Source of the DNA: a virus
DNA length: 48,942 bases
Strand: one strand, 5' to 3'
IMG/VR virus record: IMGVR_UViG_3300031963_000238
Coordinates: 1 to 48,942 of that record
Made by a program: the position numbers and the translations under genes. Shown here in pieces: positions 14,020 through 20,623 of the stretch. The notes beneath the pieces were generated by a model. That model was not told where the DNA came from. It did no database searches and saw nothing but the letters and a program-made list of their open reading frames with translations. Every line of letters starts with the position of its first letter. Within the stretch, counting starts at the first letter, position 1.

Positions 14020-14754
14020 ATGAAAACATTGATTATTCCAGATCTACACAATTGCATCGAAAAAGCTGACAAAATTATCAAACACGAATCTGCTGATCAG
14101 ATTGTGTTTCTCGGCGATTATTTTGATGATTTTGGTGACGATTATCGAATTGCACTTGAAACTGCAAATTGGCTTGCTGCATCACTTGAACAACCTAATA
14201 GAATCCATTTGATGGGAAATCATGATATTAGTTATGCAATGCCGGGTCGGAGCTACAAATGCAGTGGTTATGAAACTGGCAAAGATTATGCAATTAATTC
14301 TGTATTAAAAGAATCTGATTGGCGTAAGCTGAAAACGCACACATGGGTTGGAAATTATTTTTGCAGCCATGCAGGTGTGCATGAAGCTCTGTATGTAAAA
14401 TACGGGGCAGATAAACCGTTCAATGTATGGATTGATGAAATTTGTACCGAAGCAATGGAAAATGCATACGCAGGAAAACCCGCTGCACCTATTTTACGTG
14501 CAGGTATGAGTCGCGGTGGTGGCGAGGTATACGGTGGTATTATGTGGTGTGATAGTGATGAATTTGTTGGTATTAAAGGTATTAATCAAATTTTCGGTCA
14601 CACTCCAAGTCGAAAGCCCTATTGGAAAGATTTTGGCTCGCCAATATCTAAAGAATATAGCAGAAACTTGGCATTGGATAATTACGGCCATAGCAATTAC
14701 TATGCAATTCATGAAAATGACGCTGTAACTGTCAAATGGGTGGGTGATATGTAG
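14020..14754 (+). CDS. Calcineurin-type metallophosphoesterase
   Basis: The 244-residue protein has the metallophosphoesterase motifs in order: DLH (8-10), GDYFDD (32-37), GNHD (66-69), CSHAGVHE (115-122) and FGHTPSR (near 198-204). This is the PP1/PP2A-like superfamily, which includes protein phosphatases, Ap4A hydrolases and the phosphatase domain of bacterial Pnkp that removes 2',3'-cyclic and 3'-phosphates from RNA. The kinase two genes upstream lacks a phosphatase domain and two ligases are nearby, so an RNA-end-healing role is attractive but inferred. The ATG at 14020 is preferred over an in-frame GTG at 13996. A terminator follows. Confidence 0.87.
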   Translation: MKTLIIPDLHNCIEKADKIIKHESADQIVFLGDYFDDFGDDYRIALETANWLAASLEQPNRIHLMGNHDISYAMPGRSYKCSGYETGKDYAINSVLKESDWRKLKTHTWVGNYFCSHAGVHEALYVKYGADKPFNVWIDEICTEAMENAYAGKPAAPILRAGMSRGGGEVYGGIMWCDSDEFVGIKGINQIFGHTPSRKPYWKDFGSPISKEYSRNLALDNYGHSNYYAIHENDAVTVKWVGDM

Positions 14755-14777
14755 TATATATACAAATATACAAATAT

Positions 14778-14814
14778 ATGGACTGTGACTTTACGGTTAC
14801 AGTCCATTTTTATT
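14778..14814 (+). terminator. Rho-independent terminator after the phosphoesterase gene
   Basis: ATGGACTGT (14778-14786) pairs with ACAGTCCAT (14799-14807); three further pairs (one G-U) extend the stem, with a 6-base loop, and a T-rich run follows. A promoter starts directly afterwards at 14815, repeating the terminator-plus-promoter design. Confidence 0.85.
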
Positions 14815-14842
14815 TTGACAAGGTACTATTGTTTAATATATT
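14815..14842 (+). promoter_or_regulatory. Early promoter, TTGACA-N16-TATATT
   Basis: TTGACA (14815-14820) and TATATT (14837-14842) with a 16-base spacer. The ATG at 14852 leaves a leader of about 3 bases. It drives the operon from 14852 to about 16,633. Confidence 0.75.
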
Positions 14843-14851
14843 ATTAATCCT

Positions 14852-15076
14852 ATGACCATAAATTGCATTTTTTGTGATACCACAGCAGTTACTCGGAATA
14901 ATTATATATTTATGCGCTGCATGTGTGATGACGATTTTCGGGCAGCGTTAATTGATGACATTAAATATGGATTTCATTCAGATCGTGTATATTTATTAGA
15001 GACATCAACCAAAGGAGATAAAGTCTATGATCAAACGAATGAATGCAAAACAACGTTTCACAATAATTGCAGATGA
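14852..15076 (+). CDS. Small Cys-rich protein (74 aa)
   Basis: Opens MTINCIFCDTTAV with a CxxC knuckle (5-8) and has a second CMC pair at about 23-25, suggesting a short zinc ribbon; the rest is polar. It is the first gene after a promoter. Its last 50 bases overlap the ClpP-like gene, which has its own Shine-Dalgarno sequence inside this gene. No family is recognised. Confidence 0.6.
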   Translation: MTINCIFCDTTAVTRNNYIFMRCMCDDDFRAALIDDIKYGFHSDRVYLLETSTKGDKVYDQTNECKTTFHNNCR

Positions 15077-15659
15077 TGGATCGGGCGATGGTACTGGAAT
15101 AGCGGGTAAAGAAAGTAAAGATTTATCTCTCAATTTAAATAGTAATCAAGTTTATTTTTATGATGATGTCACAAAACAAAGTATATTTGATTTAAATAGA
15201 AATTTAGATTGTGTAGCTAAAAATCTATTAATGGTAACTTTATCTTATAATTTAGTAGAAGCACCTCCAATTGAATTGTATATTAGTAGTGATGGTGGTG
15301 AAGTATTCAGTGCATTTAGTGCGGTTGATAGAATTAAAAATAGCAGAGTCCCTGTGCATAGTTATGTTGAAGGTGTTGCCGCCAGCGCGGCAACATTATT
15401 GAGTGTAGTGGCTCATAAACGTTTTATCAGAAAAAACAGCTTCATGTTGATTCATCAGGTGAGCGGTGGGTTGTGGGGAAACTTTGCTCAGTTCAAAGAT
15501 GAAATATATAATCTTGAACTGTTGATGAAATTTATAAAAGATATTTATTTGAGTCATACTAAATTTACAGAAGAAGAACTTGACAAATTGCTCAATCATG
15601 ATATATATTTAAATGCTGAACAATGCCTTGAAAAAGGACTTGTTGATGAAATCATATGA
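15027..15659 (+). CDS. ClpP-like serine protease
   Basis: The fold and catalytic motifs of ClpP are present: ELYISSDGGEVFSAFSAVD (83-101), the nucleophile segment VEGVAASAATLLSVVA (114-129) with Ser120, and FMLIHQ (139-144) with His143; the catalytic Asp is expected near 190-195. The length (210) is close to host ClpP. The N-terminal 35 residues are variable. AAAGGAG lies 9 bases before the ATG. T4-type phages sometimes carry clpP homologues in non-structural regions, where they could redirect host proteolysis; the partner ATPase would be the host's. Confidence 0.88.
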   Translation: MIKRMNAKQRFTIIADDGSGDGTGIAGKESKDLSLNLNSNQVYFYDDVTKQSIFDLNRNLDCVAKNLLMVTLSYNLVEAPPIELYISSDGGEVFSAFSAVDRIKNSRVPVHSYVEGVAASAATLLSVVAHKRFIRKNSFMLIHQVSGGLWGNFAQFKDEIYNLELLMKFIKDIYLSHTKFTEEELDKLLNHDIYLNAEQCLEKGLVDEII

Positions 15660-15965
15660 ATGAGTGGGTATTTATACATAATAAGCAATGAAAACTTTCC
15701 CGGTTGGATCAAAGTAGGAGTTACAAAAGACCTCAAAAATCGATTGCATACTTATCAAACGGCTAGTCCGTTTCGTAATTACATTTTGGAATATAGTTTG
15801 TTTCATCCCGAATATTTGCAAGCCGAAAAGAAAATCAAGGAGACCATGAAACACTTTGCAAAAAGTGTAAAAAATGAATGGTATGAAGTTGATTTGCATA
15901 TGGCCAAAAGTCGCTTGGATGAGCAGCTTGAAGAATATCAGCGAAAAAACTTGACTCCTACGTAG
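15660..15965 (+). CDS. GIY-YIG / T5orf172-like nuclease-family protein
   Basis: The 101-residue product begins MSGYLYIISNENFPGWIKVG and continues TKDLKNRLHTYQTASPF, matching the GIY-YIG fold variant called T5orf172/MUG113 (GYLYI, IKVG, R-x-x-x-Y-x-T). It ends with an AEKKIKE helix and a short acidic tail. It lacks a separate DNA-binding domain, so it could be a stand-alone nuclease or a degenerate DNA-binding relative. It starts immediately after the ClpP-like stop (TGA then ATG). Confidence 0.75.
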   Translation: MSGYLYIISNENFPGWIKVGVTKDLKNRLHTYQTASPFRNYILEYSLFHPEYLQAEKKIKETMKHFAKSVKNEWYEVDLHMAKSRLDEQLEEYQRKNLTPT

Positions 15966-15988
15966 TTTTTATATATCGTGGAGACGTT

Positions 15989-16633
15989 ATGAGTGAAATA
16001 GCAAACAAACCAATTACGTTGCAGTTGAACAGTGCTTGGAAGCCAATCGGTTACAAGAGTGTCAAAGATGCAATTATTAGCCTAACTGGTAGCGAAACAA
16101 AACCAGAACCATCAGCATTAGCAATCGACATCGAATATGCTCTTAAAGATGATGGAACTCCTGATTTTGCTAATGTTATCAATATGCGTCCTGTATCATG
16201 GAGCGAGTGGATTACTCTACCTATTCGTGATTGGGATCTGACTATCAGTGGCGCAAATAAGAAATATCGTGTACCAACTGTTATTGTTGCTGTCAATTAT
16301 GACAAAATGCCTCGTAAAGAATTTGACGGCAAGCCAAGTAACGATAGTATTTTCCAGCGTGATAATAATACTTGTCAAGTTACCGGGCAGCAATTGCCAA
16401 AAGAAATGTTGAATGTTGATCACGTTATTCCTCGTAGTCGTGGAGGTAGCGACGAATGGGATAATCTTGTTACTATCAGAAAAGATATTAACAGTAAAAA
16501 AGGTAACAAACTAAATAGTGAAATTGGTTTGAAGTTGATTCGTCAGCCTACAAAACCAAAGCCTATTGACGTTATGTATCTGATTCGTGAAGCGCGACAC
16601 AAAGATTGGGAACATTTTTTGGTAAAAAAGTAG
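15989..16633 (+). CDS. HNH endonuclease
   Basis: The C-terminal half has a canonical HNH motif: IFQRDNNTCQVTGQ (about 120-133), LNVDHVIPRSRGGSDEWDNL (about 141-160) and the Asn/His-type ending VTIRKDINSKKGNK. The N-terminal 115 residues (LNSAWKPIGYKSVKDAI...) form the extra domain seen in phage and bacterial stand-alone HNH proteins of the VNHxxxP type. GGAG lies 8 bases before the ATG. It is the last gene before a strong terminator. It could be a free-standing homing enzyme or a DNA-processing nuclease. Confidence 0.87.
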   Translation: MSEIANKPITLQLNSAWKPIGYKSVKDAIISLTGSETKPEPSALAIDIEYALKDDGTPDFANVINMRPVSWSEWITLPIRDWDLTISGANKKYRVPTVIVAVNYDKMPRKEFDGKPSNDSIFQRDNNTCQVTGQQLPKEMLNVDHVIPRSRGGSDEWDNLVTIRKDINSKKGNKLNSEIGLKLIRQPTKPKPIDVMYLIREARHKDWEHFLVKK

Positions 16634-16660
16634 GAATGTGAAGAAAATTCATAACATTAA

Positions 16661-16697
16661 ACTCTGAACGAAATATTTATCGTTCAGAGTTTTTTTT
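16661..16697 (+). terminator. Rho-independent terminator after HNH gene
   Basis: A 10-bp perfect stem ACTCTGAACG (16661-16670) with its complement (16681-16690), a 10-base A/T loop and T8. It closes the rightward early operon. Confidence 0.88.
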
Positions 16698-16701
16698 ATT
16701 T

Positions 16702-16866
16702 ATGAATGCAATCACTATCAAAATTCAAGAAGAAGAAATGGAACTAACCACGGAAATGATCCAATTTTACAAAGATCAAACCCGAAAAAAACGAGTAACA
16801 AAAAAGGGAATTGAAAAATTTTTCAATTCCCTTCTTGATAAGTTTTATACTAATTTGCTTTTTTAA
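16702..16866 (+). CDS. Small basic protein (54 aa), convergent with the VWA gene
   Basis: A 54-codon frame begins MNAITIKIQEEEMELTTEM and continues with a basic helix TRKKRVTKKGIEKFFNSLLD. The composition is protein-like, but the gene starts only 4 bases after a terminator T-run and contains the 30-bp palindrome that probably terminates the opposing VWA gene. Its stop overlaps the VWA stop. It may be a real small gene or a chance frame. Confidence 0.4.
   Translation: MNAITIKIQEEEMELTTEMIQFYKDQTRKKRVTKKGIEKFFNSLLDKFYTNLLF
16804..16833 (-). terminator. 30-bp perfect palindrome; leftward terminator of the VWA gene
   Basis: The 15-base half AAGGGAATTGAAAAA is followed directly by its exact complement, and leftward transcription then meets a T-run (the A5-A6 at 16799-16805 read on the - strand). 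It lies about 30 bases past the VWA stop, as expected for a - strand intrinsic terminator. It also falls inside the small + strand frame 16702-16866. Confidence 0.7.
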
Positions 16867-17558
16867 GGAGTAACAACCGTTTTGACAGTTGTCACTGTTT
16901 TTGTCACAGTTGCACCAGCATCTTTTTGTGCATCAAGATCCTTTTGATTGTAAGCAAATGTTGTATTTGCAAAACTACGAAGAGCAGTTGTATTGGCACT
17001 TAACGATGCAAACATATTCGCACTACCTTTGCTATTTGCAGCATACGTCAAACTAGCATCGGCAGCAATACCAAGATTTGCGCTTACACTCCAAGCATCT
17101 TGATTTGCTCCAATATAAGTAAATTGCCAATTATAAACCTTGTTTTGATGTTCAACTGACTTCTTTACTTGATCCCAAGTATAAGTGTGGCTACTATTTT
17201 CTTCACCATCTGTAATAATAACAACCAATACCTTTTCTGGTCGTTCTGATTCTTGCAACTTTGCCAAGTGATTTCCTACATTTTTAATTGTAGTTCCAAC
17301 TGCATCCAACAAAGCGGTGCCGCCTCTTGGCACAAATGTCTTGTTGTCCAAATCCTTTACAAAGTCAATTGGAGTATTTTCATACACAGCTTCATAAAGT
17401 GTATCAAACTGATAAAAACTTACGTCGCATGTACCATGCTTTAATGCCTTTTGGTCAGAAATAAACTTGTTATAACCACCAATAACATCATTGGCAATAC
17501 TACCCATACTTCCACTTCTGTCTACCACGAATACAATTTTTGTATAATCTTTTTTCAT
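16863..17558 (-). CDS. von Willebrand factor A (VWA) domain protein
   Basis: The protein has a complete MIDAS metal site: DRSGSMGS (13-20), Thr80 in PRGGTALLDAV (77-87) and Asp116 in IITDGEENS (113-121). The VWA domain spans about residues 5-195. A repetitive Thr/Val tail (TVTKTVTTVKTVV) ends the protein. There is no signal peptide, so it should be cytoplasmic. VWA proteins usually mediate protein-protein contacts with MoxR/AAA or other partners, none of which is adjacent. It is the last gene of the leftward cassette but has its own consensus promoter. Confidence 0.88.
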   Translation of the reverse strand: MKKDYTKIVFVVDRSGSMGSIANDVIGGYNKFISDQKALKHGTCDVSFYQFDTLYEAVYENTPIDFVKDLDNKTFVPRGGTALLDAVGTTIKNVGNHLAKLQESERPEKVLVVIITDGEENSSHTYTWDQVKKSVEHQNKVYNWQFTYIGANQDAWSVSANLGIAADASLTYAANSKGSANMFASLSANTTALRSFANTTFAYNQKDLDAQKDAGATVTKTVTTVKTVVTP

Positions 17559-17605
17559 ATATGTTTTTCTAATAATTATTATGTAGATCGATGTCTACCT
17601 CATGC

Positions 17606-17633
17606 ATTATATAGAGACCACCGTAGTTGTCAA
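17606..17633 (-). promoter_or_regulatory. Consensus sigma70-like promoter, TTGACA-N16-TATAAT (leftward)
   Basis: Read on the - strand, TTGACA (17633-17628) and TATAAT (17611-17606) are perfect consensus hexamers 16 bases apart. Transcription would start near 17599, about 41 bases before the VWA ATG. A short inverted repeat GTAGA/TCTAC (about 17583-17598) lies at the predicted start and could be an operator or leader hairpin. Confidence 0.85.
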
Positions 17634-17637
17634 CTTT

Positions 17638-17940
17638 TTATAACATAAACACAAATGACGCTGGTTTAACAACCTTCGGAATAATTGATAAACCAGATGT
17701 ATTTGCTACATTCAAATTTTCTTTTTGTTTTTCTTTTTCGGTTTTTAATTTTTCAATCATTAATGTTCCATGTCTAACAACAATAGTATATGTATCTTTG
17801 CCGTCTGTAACATGCAATTGATTAGTTGTAATAATATTTGGTGTTTGTTCTTTAATTGTTTTAGTTTCTGTTGCATCTGCGGTTAGTGCGCCCAATCCAC
17901 ACAATGCCAAACAGCTTTTTAAGAAGTTGTTTCGATTCAT
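17638..17940 (-). CDS. Small exported protein with Tat-like signal sequence
   Basis: The 100-residue product opens MNRNNFLKSCLALCGLGALT, very like bacterial Tat/lipoprotein leaders (MNRRxFLK...), but with Arg-Asn in place of the twin Arg. The hydrophobic stretch runs to about residue 20 and a cleavage site such as ADA-TET is plausible. The mature part is Lys/Thr-rich, with a central DTYTIVVRHGTLMIEKLK segment and no known domain. It sits between iscU and the VWA gene, with 3 bases separating it from iscU. Export is a reasonable inference; the role is unknown. Confidence 0.65.
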   Translation of the reverse strand: MNRNNFLKSCLALCGLGALTADATETKTIKEQTPNIITTNQLHVTDGKDTYTIVVRHGTLMIEKLKTEKEKQKENLNVANTSGLSIIPKVVKPASFVFML

Positions 17941-17943
17941 AAC

Positions 17944-18345
17944 TTATTTTATACCTTTTCTTTTTTTATAATCTTCAAGTGCTGCATTTAATGCTTCGCT
18001 TGCCAATACACTACAATGTATTTTTACCGGAGGCAAACCACCCAATGCATCTACTATTTGTTGATTATTAAAATTTTGTTCCACATCATTTATGGTGCGT
18101 CCTTTGATGAGTTCTGTGGCCATGCTACTAGCAGCAATAGCACTGCCACAACCAAAAGTCTTAAATCTTGCGTCGATGATTTTTCCAGTAGTTTCATCTA
18201 TTTTAAGACTAATTTTCATGATATCACCACATGCTGCGGCACCAACTTCGCCAATAGCATCTGCATTTTTGATATCACCCATGTTGCGTGGATTCATAAA
18301 ATGATCCATCACAGTTGAATTGTATAATGTATAAGATTCATTCAT
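17944..18345 (-). CDS. iscU: IscU-type iron-sulfur cluster assembly scaffold
   Basis: The 133-residue protein (IscU is about 128) aligns across its whole length with bacterial IscU. It has VMDHFMNPRNMG (12-23), the ligands AACGD (37-41, Cys39 and Asp41), FGCGSAIA (64-71, Cys66), HC (110-111, Cys111) and the LPPVK motif (104-108) recognised by the HscA chaperone. All cluster ligands and the chaperone site are intact, so it should be functional with host IscS/HscA. The ATG at 18345 is chosen for GGAGAT 7 bases upstream. It overlaps the upstream gene by 8 bases. Fe-S scaffolds are rare in phages; host origin is likely. Confidence 0.92.
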   Translation of the reverse strand: MNESYTLYNSTVMDHFMNPRNMGDIKNADAIGEVGAAACGDIMKISLKIDETTGKIIDARFKTFGCGSAIAASSMATELIKGRTINDVEQNFNNQQIVDALGGLPPVKIHCSVLASEALNAALEDYKKRKGIK

Positions 18346-18535
18346 ATTTTTTATCTCCAATCGAACCATGCACTGTTAATTTATATATAGGATTTGCACA
18401 TCCTAACCCAACATAACTTCCCCATTTATTGCATCCACAATGTTTACCATGTGGGCCTGTATTAGTAATTTTGTGTTTAAGATACCAATATAATTTATAT
18501 AACGCCGACTTTTCTTTAATTATTAACGTATTCAT
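18338..18535 (-). CDS. Small Cys-rich protein (65 aa)
   Basis: The middle of the protein, GPHGKHCGCNKWGSYVGLGC, has three Cys and two His residues in a glycine-rich setting that could hold a metal or cluster. The N-terminal 25 residues form a basic helix (EKSALYKLYWYLKHK). It starts at a TAATG overlap with the dehydratase stop and overlaps the iscU start, so all three are translated as one unit. No family is recognised. Confidence 0.65.
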   Translation of the reverse strand: MNTLIIKEKSALYKLYWYLKHKITNTGPHGKHCGCNKWGSYVGLGCANPIYKLTVHGSIGDKKYE

Positions 18536-19671
18536 TATAATCCCATTAATTTTAGGTCATTTAACACCATTTTTTCTACCAATTGTGGAAATGTTGTTTT
18601 TGGTTGCCATTGCAATTCATTTCTTATCAAATTACTATTACCAAGTAAAAGATCAACTTCGGCGGGTCGATAGAATTTTGGATTAATTTTTACCAGTACA
18701 CTATTGATTGGATCATATTTCATAGCATCAGCCACACTAATGCTATATTCTTCACCAAGTCCATTTCCATGCCATCCGCCGTTTATACCTGCTGCTGTAA
18801 ATGCCATTTCAATAAATTCTTTGATTGTATGTGTTTCGTTGCTAGAAACCACATATTCTTGAATTTGCATATGACTATCAAAATCAATTCTGTATTTTTC
18901 TTGATTTAACATTCTCCAAATTGCATCAACAAAATCTTCAGCATCACTCCAATCTCGTTTTGCATATACATTGCCCAATTCAATACTATTAAACGGGTTG
19001 CCTTCTATCAATGCTTTTTTGATACGTGCCACTCCTTTTGTAATTTTACGAGTTACAAATTCTTCGCCACGACGAGTTCCTTCATGATTAAATAATAATC
19101 CTTGTATTGCATACAGTTTGTAGCTTTCACGATATACTTTTACCAATTGACGTGCCGCAGCTTTGCTTGCTCCATATGGACTACGTGGTTTTGATGGATG
19201 TTTTTCATCTTGGGGTGCGTATTCAACATTACCATATTCTTCTGATGAACCTGCATTGTAAAATCGACATGTAGGTTTGTGTTGACGAATAGCTTCTAAA
19301 ATATGAATAACACCGGTTGTATTGCATTCCCATGTTTGGGCAGGAAAATCCCAACTGCTACCAACAAATGTTTGTGCGGCAAGATTAATAAAATAGTCTG
19401 GCTTCAATTCTTTTACAATAGCATTGATTGCATGTGCGTCACTAAGATCAAAATTAACCAATGCAAATCTATTTTTACTCCAATCAACATCTTTTAAATT
19501 GGCATGATTAGGTACGCTCAATCTACGTACTCCTCCAAAAATCATATAATCGGTATTTTTCAATAAATAATCGACCATATGACTACCATCTTGGCCTGTT
19601 ACTCCAGTGATAAAAACTACTTTGCGGTTGTCGATAAGAGATGCTGCGTCAGAAATATTTAATATATTCAT
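18535..19671 (-). CDS. gmd: GDP-mannose 4,6-dehydratase-family nucleotide-sugar dehydratase
   Basis: An extended short-chain dehydrogenase fold: Rossmann motif GVTGQDGS (23-30), the active-site segment GSSEEYG (141-147) in place of the usual Ser/Thr-Ser-Glu-x-Tyr-Gly, and the YGASK catalytic Tyr166-Lys170. NAGSS, RSPYGASKA, NHEGTRRGEEFVTRKI and DWSDAEDFVDAIW are all typical of Gmd, which converts GDP-mannose to GDP-4-keto-6-deoxymannose. The length (378) fits. In phages such enzymes can alter host surface sugar or supply modified sugars. The upstream ATG at 19698 is possible; 19671 gives the usual N-terminus length. It is the first gene of the leftward cassette. Confidence 0.85.
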   Translation of the reverse strand: MNILNISDAASLIDNRKVVFITGVTGQDGSHMVDYLLKNTDYMIFGGVRRLSVPNHANLKDVDWSKNRFALVNFDLSDAHAINAIVKELKPDYFINLAAQTFVGSSWDFPAQTWECNTTGVIHILEAIRQHKPTCRFYNAGSSEEYGNVEYAPQDEKHPSKPRSPYGASKAAARQLVKVYRESYKLYAIQGLLFNHEGTRRGEEFVTRKITKGVARIKKALIEGNPFNSIELGNVYAKRDWSDAEDFVDAIWRMLNQEKYRIDFDSHMQIQEYVVSSNETHTIKEFIEMAFTAAGINGGWHGNGLGEEYSISVADAMKYDPINSVLVKINPKFYRPAEVDLLLGNSNLIRNELQWQPKTTFPQLVEKMVLNDLKLMGL

Positions 19672-19741
19672 ATTTTTTATAATTACTGCTGGTATCATAT
19701 AAAAATTCAGATGTTAGGTTTAGTATATATGTATAAGTCGT

Positions 19742-20125
19742 ATGAATCAAGATATTTTAATTCAATTATTAACCGACAAGATTTTTTATAATCAAATTAT
19801 AAAAGAGTTTCCGGGGTTATATTCACCGTGTTTAATTATAAAACAAAATAGCTCAACTGAAGGAGTTGCCAAATCAATTGAAAAATTATTAACTTTTTAT
19901 AAAACAAATGAAAAATTTAAATTATTAATTGATTCATTAAATAACAATAAAGTGGACGAGTCTTCGATTATTAACGGCAGCGATGTTGTTGGTATGGTAA
20001 TAATATTGGATAAAAAAGAAGAGAGTTTTAAAAAACTGATGCAAACTGCTAAAAAAGAAAAATGGCAATATAAAGGAATTGCAATTGTGGATCAATTTGA
20101 TAGTATTCGCTTATACTTTTATTAA
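19742..20125 (+). CDS. Hypothetical protein (127 aa)
   Basis: A mixed alpha/beta protein, Lys/Asn/Ile-rich, with no recognised motif; the C-terminal half (SDVVGMVIILDKKEESFKKL) looks like a strand-helix unit. It is transcribed divergently from the dehydratase gene and convergently with the next gene, whose stop overlaps its own by 4 bases. The start ATG has no clear ribosome-binding site. Confidence 0.65.
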   Translation: MNQDILIQLLTDKIFYNQIIKEFPGLYSPCLIIKQNSSTEGVAKSIEKLLTFYKTNEKFKLLIDSLNNNKVDESSIINGSDVVGMVIILDKKEESFKKLMQTAKKEKWQYKGIAIVDQFDSIRLYFY

Positions 20126-20598
20126 AACGAATCATCAGAATCATCATCATCTTCTTCAATGTTTTCGTCAATCGTTCCATATTTGTTGTTAAAATTTTTA
20201 AAATCTTGATCATTTAATCCGAGCGAGCTTAACATTGTCAAAATAATATAACAAATTTCATCTTTTGACAATTTGTGATCCATCAATTTTTTTGCAATTA
20301 TATTGGCAATATAATTTAATTTCATCAATTTCTTTTCATCTGCCAATTCTTTTCTCGCCGACTGCTTAATATCTTTTTCCGGTAATATTAAACCCGGAAT
20401 CAAATCCTGATTCATTGAATACTTAGTAGTTTTTAACACTTCTTTCTGCAACAATTCATTGAATTCTTCTTTGGTTTTACATTTCTTTTTAATTTTGTCG
20501 CTTATTTGTTTGATGTCTTTTTTAGACACTTTGCGAGCAATACTAAATGATGTTAAAATTCCATGCTTGGCGATCAAATGATTAAATCCAGTACTCAT
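20122..20598 (-). CDS. Hypothetical protein (158 aa) with acidic C-terminus
   Basis: A Lys-rich helical protein (KKDIKQISDKIKKKCKTKEEF) ending in an almost purely acidic tail (EEDDDDSDDSF). The central part, LMKLNYIANIIAKKLMDHKL, is a hydrophobic helix but probably not membrane-spanning. No family is recognised. It follows the HTH/HNH-like gene on the - strand and appears to be the last gene of that leftward group. Confidence 0.7.
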   Translation of the reverse strand: MSTGFNHLIAKHGILTSFSIARKVSKKDIKQISDKIKKKCKTKEEFNELLQKEVLKTTKYSMNQDLIPGLILPEKDIKQSARKELADEKKLMKLNYIANIIAKKLMDHKLSKDEICYIILTMLSSLGLNDQDFKNFNNKYGTIDENIEEDDDDSDDSF

Positions 20599-20623
20599 AA
20601 TTATAAATATCTATATAAAAAAT

